Part shown: positions 21,352 to 29,927 of the stretch, one piece after another
Layout: each line of letters opens with the position of its first letter
Numbering within the stretch: the stretch's first letter is position 1
Assembly: GCF_000238395.3 (NCBI RefSeq)
Contig: NZ_CP011025.1
Location: 2,046,001-2,110,000, forward strand
Direction of reading: 5' to 3'
Length of the DNA: 64,000 nt
DNA from: Pseudoalteromonas arctica A 37-1-2
GTDB taxonomy: Bacteria > Pseudomonadota > Gammaproteobacteria > Enterobacterales > Alteromonadaceae
Program-made: the position numbers and the translations under genes
Notes under the pieces: generated by a model
Told to the model about the DNA's origin: nothing
Seen by the model: the letters and a program-made list of their open reading frames with translations, nothing else
Database searches by the model: none

Positions 21352-22374
21352 TTATTGTGGATTACATTCAACAAGCGCTTTCATGCCTTCTGGATTTCCA
21401 TCCATACTCGCAAATGCACTACCAATATCAGTTAACGAACTAACCGAACTAATGAAAGGTTTAAGATCTATTTGGCCCGATGAAATTAATTCGATAGCCC
21501 AATCAAAATCGGCCGCTTCGTATACACGTGCACCTAATAACTCCAACTCTTTCCAAAAGAATTGAAATAAATCGATTTCAGGTTTAACACTGTGAATAGC
21601 CACCATTACTATACGACCCCGACGCCCTGCTATTTCGGTCATAGCCTCTATTGCGGGTTTTACGCCTGATACTTCAAATACAACATCTGCACCTTTTGTT
21701 TGTGTCCAACTATCTACATAGGCAGCTAAATCTTCTTCAATGGGATTAACCGATTTAACACCTAGCTCATCGGCAAAAGCACGGCGGCTTTTGTTAGGCT
21801 CAGACACGAGTACTTCTGCACCAACACTTTTAGCAACCGCAGCAACTAATTGCCCAATTGGCCCGCCACCAAGTACAACCACTTTCTCACCCGCTTGTAA
21901 GCGCGAGCGTCGTACATCATGGCACGCAACCGATAAAGGCTCTATTAATGCGCCTTGTTTTAAATCAACGCCTGCTGGTAATTTATGCAAAGTACGCGCT
22001 TTAACTGTCCAGCTTGACTGAAAAGCACCTGGTGTATCTATTCCCATAAACTTTAAGTTTTGACAAATATGCGTATGCCCTGCATTACACGTAGGACAAT
22101 CGCCACACCAATCTAATGGGCGTACTACCACGTTTTCCCCTACAGCAAAGCCTTCAACGCCTTCACCTATTTCTGCAACAACACCTGATATTTCATGGCC
22201 AATTGTTTGCGGAATAGACACTCGTTGATCCATCGCACCATGGTATATGTGCATATCAGTACCGCAAATCCCAACGTATCCAACACTCAATCTAATCTCA
22301 CCCGCTTTAGGTTTAATAGATGTGCCTTCAACAATGTTAAATGACTTGTTACCTATATATTGTGCAGCTTGCAT
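21352..22374 (-). CDS. Zinc-dependent medium-chain dehydrogenase of sugar-acid catabolism
   Basis: 340-aa MDR enzyme resembling LgoD, RspB and sorbitol-type dehydrogenases. Catalytic Zn ligands are in GICGTDMHIYHG and GHEISGVV; the structural Zn Cys4 loop is CGDCPTCNAGHTHIC; the Rossmann motif is VLGGGPIGQ. It is first in the operon with the SDR and ALDH. A fitting role is L-2-keto-3-deoxygalactonate 5-dehydrogenase in anhydrogalactose catabolism, by context. A perfect ATTGTTAACAAT palindrome lies about 110 bp upstream. Confidence 0.85.
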   Translation of the reverse strand: MQAAQYIGNKSFNIVEGTSIKPKAGEIRLSVGYVGICGTDMHIYHGAMDQRVSIPQTIGHEISGVVAEIGEGVEGFAVGENVVVRPLDWCGDCPTCNAGHTHICQNLKFMGIDTPGAFQSSWTVKARTLHKLPAGVDLKQGALIEPLSVACHDVRRSRLQAGEKVVVLGGGPIGQLVAAVAKSVGAEVLVSEPNKSRRAFADELGVKSVNPIEEDLAAYVDSWTQTKGADVVFEVSGVKPAIEAMTEIAGRRGRIVMVAIHSVKPEIDLFQFFWKELELLGARVYEAADFDWAIELISSGQIDLKPFISSVSSLTDIGSAFASMDGNPEGMKALVECNPQ

Positions 22375-22484
22375 ATTTTTATACCTTCAAGAATGTTTAA
22401 TTAAATAGTAACCAAGTAATGCATCATTAAAACAATGCCGATACGAGGAATATCAAAGTGAACTATCACACCTTAATATGGTTT

Positions 22485-22496
22485 ATTGTTAACAAT
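22485..22496. promoter_or_regulatory. Predicted GntR operator 1 (ATTGTTAACAAT)
   Basis: Perfect 12-bp palindrome in the divergent gap between the Zn-dehydrogenase operon and the FG-GAP lipoprotein gene, one of eight related sites upstream of agar-locus genes. The TTGT...ACAA half-sites fit the FadR-subfamily GntR consensus. Confidence 0.7.
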
Positions 22497-22627
22497 TTAC
22501 ACCTAGGTATGTTGTTTGTAAAGCCACTCTTAATATTTAATATAACTTCAGAGCAGTAAAGCGGGCCTGTTAAAAACATTAAGGCTTGAGTAATAAAATT
22601 TACTTGTATGTTTTACTTTCAACCTAT

Positions 22628-22639
22628 ATTGTCAACAAT
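22628..22639. promoter_or_regulatory. Predicted GntR operator 2 (ATTGTCAACAAT)
   Basis: Lies 25 bp upstream of the GTG of the FG-GAP gene and overlaps a possible -10 (TATATT, 22625-22630), a position suited to repression. Confidence 0.7.
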
Positions 22640-22664
22640 TAACACAATATAAAGGAGGACTATA

Positions 22665-24620
22665 GTGATTAAAAACAAAAAATCAATTCTTAGCTTACTG
22701 ATAATTAGCGCTATAAGCTTAGCGGGATGCAGCCAAACCACACAAACGCCCAGTAGCCAAACAAGTAATAACGTTGTATTTTCTGATGTGTCTGAACAAG
22801 CAGGCTTAATAACACAAAAAAACTGGAAGTATGGCGGCCCTACCATTGCCGATATAAACAGTGATGGTCATTATGATCTGCTGCTAACAAATCACGACAC
22901 CACCCCTATTCGTTTATTTATGGCAAATGGAGATGGCACATACACACTACAAAACGATATTTTTCCACGAGCAGATCTACACGGTATGTCGGCCGGTGAT
23001 TACGACAACGATGGCGATCTCGATGTACTTATTGCACTAGGCGGTGGAAATGGCACCACACCTCAACCCCAGCGACTACTTAAGAACAATAATGGTAAAT
23101 TTGAAGATAAAACTGTTGAAGCTGGCTTATCTAAAATGGGGGCTCGCGGGCGCTCTGTGCGCTGGGTTGATGTAGATGCCGATGGTGATCTTGATTTTAT
23201 ACAAGTAAACGCCGAAAAATTAATTCACGAAAACTCACCACGCAATATCATTTTTGAAAATCTCGGTAATGGAAAGTTTACTTATCACCCATCAGCTACT
23301 TTTGAAAATATAAAAGCCGAGCGTGTATTATTAACCGATTACAATAACGATGACATACTCGATATTTTTGCTTTTGATGGATACAACGATTTAACTATTT
23401 ATCAAGGTAATAACGACTTTACCTTTGCCAATGTTACTAAAGATCTATTAGGTGCAAATAGTGAAGCCTACAAAGGCACGCTCGCAGTTGCACAAGCTGA
23501 TATAGATAACGACGGCGATATGGACTACTACCTTGCTCGCGGAAAGCTAAGCTACGCTATCGCTAATAACAGTCTATCGTTTAATAAAGGCAGCAAACGG
23601 CTAGACCTGCGTGATGAAGGTAATAAAAGCCACGATGGCATAACACTCATTACCGACAACACAAACTCAGGAAGTCTTATACTAAGTGACTTTTATCACT
23701 TCCCGCGTGCCAAGCTATTAAGCCAAATGGATGTATACATAGGCGAGAAAAAAGAATTAATAAATACACCCAATAAAAACACCACCATTAGCCAGAAAAG
23801 AGCACGCGGGTTTCCAACTAAGCTTGATAAAACTGGCTGGTACATTGGGTATTTAGGGAATAATAAATGGCGAGTAGAATGGGTACTTACCGATAACCTT
23901 GCATGGGATGTACGCGCATCATTCAAAAATGTAAAAGGCTATCAAAGCGATTGGCAACCACAAAATCTCGCCCTTCCTGATGTATTACTACGTAACGATA
24001 ATGGTAAGCTGGTTGATATTTCATCTAAATTATCAGCATTAACAAACAGTAATAACTGGGGAGTTGTACCCGGCGATTTTAATAACGACACAAAAATAGA
24101 CTTTATGGTCTATCGCTTTGGCGAACTAAAAGAGCGAGTTGCTGATGTTTTACTCATTAACCAAGGTGATTACAACTTTAAAGCAACAATCACTCATAAC
24201 GCCGATACCGAACGTGGCTTAGACTCACACGGCGATATGGGAGCCGCATTTGACTTCAACCTAGACGGAAAACTCGACCTACTAAGCGGAGATGAAGATA
24301 ACGGCCAATGGCATTTATATAAAAATACCACTGAGTTAAGTCACGCCCACTTCACCCTTATTAGAGTTGGATACTCAAAAAGTGGGGTTGATCCGTATGG
24401 TGCAAAAGTACAAATTAAAACAGCAACTGCGAACCAATATCAAGTTATTGGCTCGCAAAGTGCTACTCACTCGCAAAGCTTACTTAATATTGTACATTTT
24501 GGATTAGCACAAGCAGATTCAATCTCATCAGTTATCGTTACATGGCGAGATGGCAGCTCTGAGCTTTTAAATAAACAACCTGCAGATCAATTAATAAGTA
24601 TTGGTAACTTAAATAACTGA
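22665..24620 (+). CDS. FG-GAP repeat / ASPIC-UnbV lipoprotein
   Basis: 651 aa. Signal peptide with lipobox LAGC (Cys at about residue 22), so a lipoprotein. At least seven calcium-binding FG-GAP/VCBS motifs of the form DxDxDGxxD (for example DYDNDGDLD, DVDADGDLD, DIDNDGDMD, DFNLDGKLD) predict a beta-propeller; the last about 70 residues match the ASPIC/UnbV domain (YGAKVQI...VTWRDGSSE). The GTG start is preceded by AAAGGAGG. Such proteins are common in marine polysaccharide loci, where glycan binding is suspected but unproven. It shares operators with the divergent dehydrogenase operon. Confidence 0.82.
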   Translation: MIKNKKSILSLLIISAISLAGCSQTTQTPSSQTSNNVVFSDVSEQAGLITQKNWKYGGPTIADINSDGHYDLLLTNHDTTPIRLFMANGDGTYTLQNDIFPRADLHGMSAGDYDNDGDLDVLIALGGGNGTTPQPQRLLKNNNGKFEDKTVEAGLSKMGARGRSVRWVDVDADGDLDFIQVNAEKLIHENSPRNIIFENLGNGKFTYHPSATFENIKAERVLLTDYNNDDILDIFAFDGYNDLTIYQGNNDFTFANVTKDLLGANSEAYKGTLAVAQADIDNDGDMDYYLARGKLSYAIANNSLSFNKGSKRLDLRDEGNKSHDGITLITDNTNSGSLILSDFYHFPRAKLLSQMDVYIGEKKELINTPNKNTTISQKRARGFPTKLDKTGWYIGYLGNNKWRVEWVLTDNLAWDVRASFKNVKGYQSDWQPQNLALPDVLLRNDNGKLVDISSKLSALTNSNNWGVVPGDFNNDTKIDFMVYRFGELKERVADVLLINQGDYNFKATITHNADTERGLDSHGDMGAAFDFNLDGKLDLLSGDEDNGQWHLYKNTTELSHAHFTLIRVGYSKSGVDPYGAKVQIKTATANQYQVIGSQSATHSQSLLNIVHFGLAQADSISSVIVTWRDGSSELLNKQPADQLISIGNLNN

Positions 24621-24641
24621 TCTATAGACGCGACTCTCATG

Positions 24642-24680
24642 GCCCCCTTAATTAAGCGAATAACGACAGGGGGCTTGTTT
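24642..24680 (+). terminator. Terminator after the FG-GAP lipoprotein gene
   Basis: GCCCCCT (24642-24648) pairs with AGGGGGC (24668-24674), followed by TTGTTTT. The unusually large loop contains TTAATTAAGCGAAT, the same string as the right end of the MITE-like repeat. Confidence 0.6.
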
Positions 24681-24714
24681 TACCAATTCAATATTCTGCT
24701 TATTTAACTGCTCA

Positions 24715-24972
24715 AAAAAACTTATCTATCTGTACTTTGTATTCCCATGGTTGCTGCAATACATTATTCGTATTGTGTTTATTCCACTCATTCCAAAGCT
24801 TTGCTAATTTCGCTTGTTTAGCAGGTAATGTATCAACCAAGATATGTCCTAGAGTTTTATCACTAACTTTAAGTACGTTAAGCTTATCTAATACGACAAC
24901 AATCGGGCGATCCATAGCAAAATTCGTCGCAGCTAATATTTCCCCCTCGCCTATAAAATGTGCAAACTGAGC
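24715..24972 (-). pseudogene. Sulfatase remnant, C-terminal part
   Basis: An open stretch after a stop at 24973-24975 encodes AHFIGEGEILAATNFAMDRP, then residues resembling the end of S1-family sulfatases (DKLNVLKVSD, then LPAKQAKLAKLWNEWNKHN and a final W). It has no start codon of its own that would give a complete protein. Read with the fragment at 25057-25254 on the same strand it looks like one sulfatase with most of the gene deleted. Assignment is from pattern memory, not a search. Confidence 0.6.
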
Positions 24973-25056
24973 TTAAGCAGCATCCGTTGCTTACTCGGCC
25001 TATGAACCGCTGAAAGCGATAATACAGCAAAGAAAGGTTGTTTATTTGGCGACTGA

Positions 25057-25254
25057 TTAATCAGTAAAATGACTGGCTTGAGTCGCAAGTGTATCCACTA
25101 AGTACCCTTCGTGTTCAGCATAGTGTTTAAAGTCTCGCTCCATCTTTTGAGAAGGGTAAGCCTGTTGTTCTGCTTTACCATATGAAAAATAACCACGCGC
25201 GCCATCACGAAAACAAAAGTTATCAAACTCTCGCTGAGTAGCGATGATATTCAT
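25057..25254 (-). pseudogene. Sulfatase remnant, central part
   Basis: 65 residues, including REFDNFCFRDGARGYFSYG and later GYLVDTLATQASHF. This resembles the region of S1 sulfatases just after the first metal-binding block (GFDxFxGFxxGAxxY ... LTDxLxxxAxxFI). The FGly active-site motif (CxPSR) is missing. It lies upstream, on the same strand, of the C-terminal sulfatase fragment at 24715-24972, in the right order, so both derive from one decayed gene. Confidence 0.6.
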
Positions 25255-25257
25255 CGT

Positions 25258-25395
25258 GATTACCTTGAAGCCTATGCGGTAGGATTTAATAACTCAGCGT
25301 ACTTTTCAACGGTATTTAAAAAACACACCGAGTTATCATCAAAAGAATACCAACAACAATGCCAATTAAAGTCATCGATGAGGGCAGTTAAATGA
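25258..25395 (+). pseudogene. AraC-family regulator remnant (C-terminal HTH)
   Basis: Translating from 25258 gives LEAYAVGFNNSAYFSTVFKK followed by HTELSSKEYQQQ and a TGA at 25393-25395. This is the second helix-turn-helix of AraC/XylS regulators (VGFxxxxYFSxxFKKxxGxSPxEYR). Everything upstream is lost; its 5' side abuts the sulfatase fragment. It marks a vanished local regulator. Confidence 0.7.
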
Positions 25396-25397
25396 GT

Positions 25398-27716
25398 TTA
25401 TTTAATTTCCACATCACCATAACGCTGCTGATACAAAGATTTATGAACTTGTTTAGCCGCTTCAACTAACTCTGGGTAGGGAATGTCTGTTGTTGTTACA
25501 AATCCAACATTATAATTTTCGCCATCATACGCCCGACCGGTAATTGGCGAATCGATATATTGGAACCAGTGAGCACCAATTAAATACGGATTATCAATAA
25601 CCGTTTTCATATAGGTTTTGTACATATCAGCACGATCGCGTTGATTAGCAGCATGGATAATGCCTGGATTCGGTTGACCAGTATCACCTGAACCAATGTG
25701 AAATTCCCCAATAATCGTAGGCATATCTAGTTCTTTCAACATATCCCATGTCATCGGGTCTAGTCCTTCACGATAATAATTATAACTGATCACATCGGCA
25801 TACTTCTTAGCAGACCAGCGAGCTTCTGGCGATGTCCCCCAAGAAGTAAACCTCGCGCCCATATATAAATGGTCAGGCAATACTGATTTTAAAGAATGAT
25901 TTACAACCTTAAAATATTCATCGGAGAAACGAGTTAACAACCACGACAAATCGGCAATCATAGCGTTATTAAAATTACTGTCTTTTTTATAGTTAACGCC
26001 AGTATTATTAAATACTTCCCATGACTTAATATTTCTATGCCATGCCTTATTTAGCTGGCTAATGGTTTTATACTTTTGTTTTAACATATCACTGAACACT
26101 GATTTGGTCGGGCTATTCGCAGTCGTTTTAGATAGTGCATCAAGTACAATGCCATAACGTAAGGTTGTTGAGCCCTCTCCTCCCCAGCTCATTTCGTTAT
26201 CAATAAACACCCCAATACACCAAGGGTTATTTTGTACTTCTTGGGCAATAACTTGAGTGGTTATGTTCGCTCTTTTAACAAATTCAGGATCGAAAGGGTC
26301 AGGCATGGCTCCCCAATAATCAAAACCAGAACTCAACCTTTTAAAGTCGCCGATGATCCACCCATTCGCAAAGTAGGGAACTTGTTGATTGTTATAAAAA
26401 CTAACATCGGTCCAATTCCCAAATGAAGTAAAGCCCCAATCTTGCATTCTTTTTAAGGTTACTTCGCGCCATTTATCAATATAAGAATCTGGGTATTGCT
26501 GAGCATAACGACGTTCTAAATTTGCTTGGTAAAAGCTAAAAACTTCCCCATGTTGGATTGGTCCAAGATGAGATGAGCGCTTGTAACTATAGTGATTTGC
26601 CAACTTATCATTATACTGTGGTAGCCAATTAAACATGGCTCTTCGATCTGGATAAGCGATGTAGGCTGATTTTTGATATTTAGCTAAATTACTATTTAAA
26701 CCCTTTGAATCTTCTGGCGTTACATCATCAGGGTCACGCGCTCTGACCGCATCATCGCGATAATCTACACCTGTAAATGTTGTTGTGTTAGCCATTCGCG
26801 CGTTGGCAATACCTGAGGAAAAAAACAAATAACCTTCGGGGTCAACTAACGCCCATTTGCCATTTACTTTTTCCGTACGAAAAAAACCTGTTGCCTTTAA
26901 CTTAGGCCCTTGCTTCCAACCGCCAAACTTACTTCTATCCGCCCGCGGGGTTACTTTCGACAAATCATTTAACTCTTTATTTGCGATTGCTCTTAATTGT
27001 TGTTCAGAGCTGACCTTTAACGGGTAGTTGACCTGTGTAGATTGACCAAATTTATCGACGATGTTTGTTAAAAAATCTGGTTTTGCATCGGGTATCGTTT
27101 CGAATCGTAAATTATCAACGGTTACAGCCGTTGGATTTATTTGAGTTTCTGTATAGATAGCGATACTTTCAACTTGGCTAAAATCTACATTGAGTTTAGC
27201 GCCTCTCAAGATCATTTTTCGTGCGGTTGTTTTAAAGCTAGCAGGAGTGTCCCTGAGTCCTGTATCAACATTTAAAGTCTGGGAGTTGAGCTCAAAATAT
27301 AATGTAGCGTGCTCGTTAGTTGTTAGCCCAATTGTACGTCTTTGGACTTGTTTATCTTTACCTGTGATATTCACACTGAGCATCACTGGAAAGTCGCTTA
27401 CGTTTGAAACATCGAAAAATAAAGCGCTATTGCCCAAAACACTCAGATCCCATAACTTATTCGGTTTGAGTGTGATCCCAGAGAATTTATGCTTAGTGGA
27501 AAACGAAAGCTCTAATGCTTTATTTTTATTTTTAATTACTTGTGTCGTTTTTATATTTTTATTTGTTAGTTTATAACTGTTACTAGCGTGCTCAAAATCG
27601 TCAATTAAAATAGTCTTGTTATCGTGTTGCAAGTCAAATTCCCTTGCAACACCTTCACCGCTTAAAACTAACGTTGAGTATACAAAGATAGATAAGCATC
27701 TAATTATTTTATTCAT
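25398..27716 (-). CDS. GH50 beta-agarase (secreted)
   Basis: 772 aa. Signal peptide about residues 1-24, an N-terminal beta-sandwich (CBM-like, about 30-210), then a GH50 TIM barrel from about 260. Signature block GFFRTEKVNGKWALVDPEGY; probable acid/base Glu about 508 in GVFIDNE and nucleophile Glu about 671 in IIGEFHIGS, 163 residues apart as in studied GH50 enzymes. GH50 agarases mostly release neoagarobiose from chain ends. It is the last gene of the 12-kb operon, 64 bp after the anti-sigma gene, with its own possible ECF promoter. Confidence 0.92.
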   Translation of the reverse strand: MNKIIRCLSIFVYSTLVLSGEGVAREFDLQHDNKTILIDDFEHASNSYKLTNKNIKTTQVIKNKNKALELSFSTKHKFSGITLKPNKLWDLSVLGNSALFFDVSNVSDFPVMLSVNITGKDKQVQRRTIGLTTNEHATLYFELNSQTLNVDTGLRDTPASFKTTARKMILRGAKLNVDFSQVESIAIYTETQINPTAVTVDNLRFETIPDAKPDFLTNIVDKFGQSTQVNYPLKVSSEQQLRAIANKELNDLSKVTPRADRSKFGGWKQGPKLKATGFFRTEKVNGKWALVDPEGYLFFSSGIANARMANTTTFTGVDYRDDAVRARDPDDVTPEDSKGLNSNLAKYQKSAYIAYPDRRAMFNWLPQYNDKLANHYSYKRSSHLGPIQHGEVFSFYQANLERRYAQQYPDSYIDKWREVTLKRMQDWGFTSFGNWTDVSFYNNQQVPYFANGWIIGDFKRLSSGFDYWGAMPDPFDPEFVKRANITTQVIAQEVQNNPWCIGVFIDNEMSWGGEGSTTLRYGIVLDALSKTTANSPTKSVFSDMLKQKYKTISQLNKAWHRNIKSWEVFNNTGVNYKKDSNFNNAMIADLSWLLTRFSDEYFKVVNHSLKSVLPDHLYMGARFTSWGTSPEARWSAKKYADVISYNYYREGLDPMTWDMLKELDMPTIIGEFHIGSGDTGQPNPGIIHAANQRDRADMYKTYMKTVIDNPYLIGAHWFQYIDSPITGRAYDGENYNVGFVTTTDIPYPELVEAAKQVHKSLYQQRYGDVEIK

Positions 27717-27732
27717 TTTATTACCTTATACT

Positions 27733-27756
27733 TTAACGAGTAATAGGTAATGTTAT
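27733..27756 (-). promoter_or_regulatory. Candidate ECF-type promoter before GH50
   Basis: On the minus strand it reads TAACATTACCTATTACTCGTTA. The ACTCGTTA core and several bases upstream are shared with a site 27 nt before the GH16 gene (37563-37585). The element could be recognised by the ECF sigma factor encoded next door. Found by eye only. Confidence 0.35.
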
Positions 27757-27780
27757 GAAAACGCACTCTGACACATATTT

Positions 27781-29337
27781 TTATTCATTTAACTGGTTAT
27801 GAGTCATTAGTTGAATTATTTGCTGTTGATTCAACGCCGCTTCTACTACATAAAGCTCATCGAGTCCGCCTTTAAAGAACATTTGCTTCTCATGTGTTGC
27901 GCCTTCTATGTAACCAATATTTTTTCCTATCGTCAGTGGCCGAGAGGCTGGGTGCTGTAAATTTGTTGCGACTTTAGCGATTGACTTTTTCTGCGTTTTT
28001 TCAAGCTTACCATCAACATATAGCAAAACATGTGTCGCTAAGTTACTCTTTAGTCCACCGTATAAAACCACTGCAATATGGTGCCACTCATCATCTCGCA
28101 GATCGGTATTACCCACAATTTGAGCATTATAGGTCCCTATTCTGATCCTACCTAAAGGCCCGTCAATTGACTCTGGATTAGGGGAAATTTGCCACGCTGA
28201 ATAATCTTGCTGTAATCCCCAGCTCACAATGCCGTATGCATTTTCCGGTAAAAAATCACTAGGCACTTTGAGCCAAAAGGCGACCGTTCTGGGGTTATCA
28301 CTGCCAACACCTGGGTACTGTGTTTCTAACCAATTATTTTCACCATTAAAGCTAATTGCCTTATCATATACACCCGCTACCTCTGTTAACTGTTCATCAA
28401 TGGGTGATTTATCTTTGGCTACATACTGCTGACCATCAATACCACGGCCGCTGGAGAGATAATTATGTTGCTGCTTATCATCAAATGACCAATGTAATAA
28501 GTGAGGCTCTTCTATTGAGTCTCCAGGTAATACACGCATAAAATCAGAAGGTACGCTAACAAAGCTGGTAATTTGATGATTTAAATCAAACGCTAATGCC
28601 TGATCTTTTTTCACATGTTGATAAGACTGCGTTTTATTGCCACGCGCTTTTATTTCACCATCGAGCACATGTACTTGAGATTCACCGCTATTAGACACTT
28701 CGACGCCAAATTCTGTGCCTAAATCTATTATCTCTGAACTTGGGGTATCAACTCTAAAGCCAATTGCATTTTGTGGTACTCGGGCCACTAACTTACCATG
28801 ATGAAGCGTTACTTTATCTCTGGATTGCAAATTCACTTTAACCGGCGCTTCTAAAACGAGTACCACGCCATTTTCGAGTAAAATTTCACTGTAACCATGC
28901 TCAAGAATAATATCTCCTTGACCTAATTGACTGCCAACAGAAAAATTAGCGTTATGCGAAGCAGTCATTTTTGTGACTTCAGCAAACTTATTTGTGTAGT
29001 CCAAGTGCTCTGCCAAAAATATAACGCTGACAAAAAGCATAATACTTGCAGCAAGCGCATACGGGCTTGAAAACCAGCTCATTGTACTTTTCGGCCGAAT
29101 CGTTTTTTGTTGCTCGCTTAGTTTTGCCATTACACTGCGGGTAAAATTGTCTGGTCGCGTATCCGATTGATGATGTGCTTTTAATAAACGTTCACTCGTC
29201 ACATATTTACTCACTTGTGCAAGTAAATTAACATCATGCTGACAGGCTTCAAGCAATTCGTCGGCAACATCTTCGCCAGCCAAATACGCGGCTAATAGCT
29301 GTTGTTGGTGCTTCGTCATTTGTTCAGTCATGCTCAC
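27781..29337 (-). CDS. FecR-type anti-sigma factor with C-terminal LamG domain
   Basis: 518 aa. N-terminal cytoplasmic anti-sigma part (about 1-85), one membrane helix (about 91-110), a periplasmic FecR domain (about 145-235; IIDLGTEFGVEV), then a LamG/concanavalin-like domain (about 275-515; RTVAFWLKVP, DDEWHHIAVVLYGG). The start overlaps the sigma stop by 4 nt, so the two are coupled. FecR-LamG fusions are typical of Planctomycetes and related phyla. The LamG domain could sense glycan outside the inner membrane and release the sigma factor; this is inferred. Confidence 0.88.
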   Translation of the reverse strand: MSMTEQMTKHQQQLLAAYLAGEDVADELLEACQHDVNLLAQVSKYVTSERLLKAHHQSDTRPDNFTRSVMAKLSEQQKTIRPKSTMSWFSSPYALAASIMLFVSVIFLAEHLDYTNKFAEVTKMTASHNANFSVGSQLGQGDIILEHGYSEILLENGVVLVLEAPVKVNLQSRDKVTLHHGKLVARVPQNAIGFRVDTPSSEIIDLGTEFGVEVSNSGESQVHVLDGEIKARGNKTQSYQHVKKDQALAFDLNHQITSFVSVPSDFMRVLPGDSIEEPHLLHWSFDDKQQHNYLSSGRGIDGQQYVAKDKSPIDEQLTEVAGVYDKAISFNGENNWLETQYPGVGSDNPRTVAFWLKVPSDFLPENAYGIVSWGLQQDYSAWQISPNPESIDGPLGRIRIGTYNAQIVGNTDLRDDEWHHIAVVLYGGLKSNLATHVLLYVDGKLEKTQKKSIAKVATNLQHPASRPLTIGKNIGYIEGATHEKQMFFKGGLDELYVVEAALNQQQIIQLMTHNQLNE

Positions 29338-29918
29338 CGTTGCTGCTGCTGTATTCTTTTATCAATACATGTTTTCAATGATTGACGAATTCTAAATAAG
29401 CGCATAGTCATAGTAGAATGTTTATCTTCATATTTTCGACATAGCTCAGCCAATGAAACGCCTAATGTGTAATGTTCAGTTAATAAATTGCGCATTTTCT
29501 CGCTTAATTTTTCAAGGCAAATAGTTAAATTATCAAACATATCAAGCTCGACCCCTTCATGGATATTTTCATCAATGTGTTGATTTATTAAGTGCTCTAA
29601 CTCATCAGCGCTGCCTAATGCCACAGCTCGGTGTTTACGTTGATGGTTTTTTAATAAATAAGCAGCAATCCCCCTCAACCAAGCTAAAAAGGAACTTTCA
29701 CTGTTAAACTCAGCGATTTTTTTAAAAGCAATAATAAAGGTCTCTTGTGCTAAATCTTCTGCTTCGTGAGGGGTATTTAGTCGAATAACTAAAAAGGCCC
29801 TCACAGCAGACTGATAACGCTCAACTAACAGAGAATATGCAGCAACATTGCCTTGTAATATATCGTCAATTATAGAACCATCACTTTTACCATCTAACGA
29901 TATTATATTTTCTTTCAA
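29334..29918 (-). CDS. ECF RNA polymerase sigma factor, Rhodopirellula/Verrucomicrobium type
   Basis: 194 aa. Sigma region 2 (about 20-95) contains EAEDLAQETFIIAFKKI and FLAWLRGIAAYLLKNHQRKH; region 4 (about 125-190) contains LSEKMRNLL and RLFRIRQSL. Overall it looks like the sigma subfamily characteristic of Rhodopirellula and Verrucomicrobium rather than FecI of gammaproteobacteria. It lies 9 nt after the lactonase stop and overlaps the anti-sigma gene. It probably drives its own operon once FecR-LamG is relieved. Confidence 0.85.
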   Translation of the reverse strand: MKENIISLDGKSDGSIIDDILQGNVAAYSLLVERYQSAVRAFLVIRLNTPHEAEDLAQETFIIAFKKIAEFNSESSFLAWLRGIAAYLLKNHQRKHRAVALGSADELEHLINQHIDENIHEGVELDMFDNLTICLEKLSEKMRNLLTEHYTLGVSLAELCRKYEDKHSTMTMRLFRIRQSLKTCIDKRIQQQQR

Positions 29919-29927
29919 ATCAGAGTC

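Noticed and set aside
27190..27576. 128-codon plus-strand open frame opposite GH50
   Set aside because: Antisense to the N-terminal domain of GH50, no ribosome-binding site and no recognisable motif.
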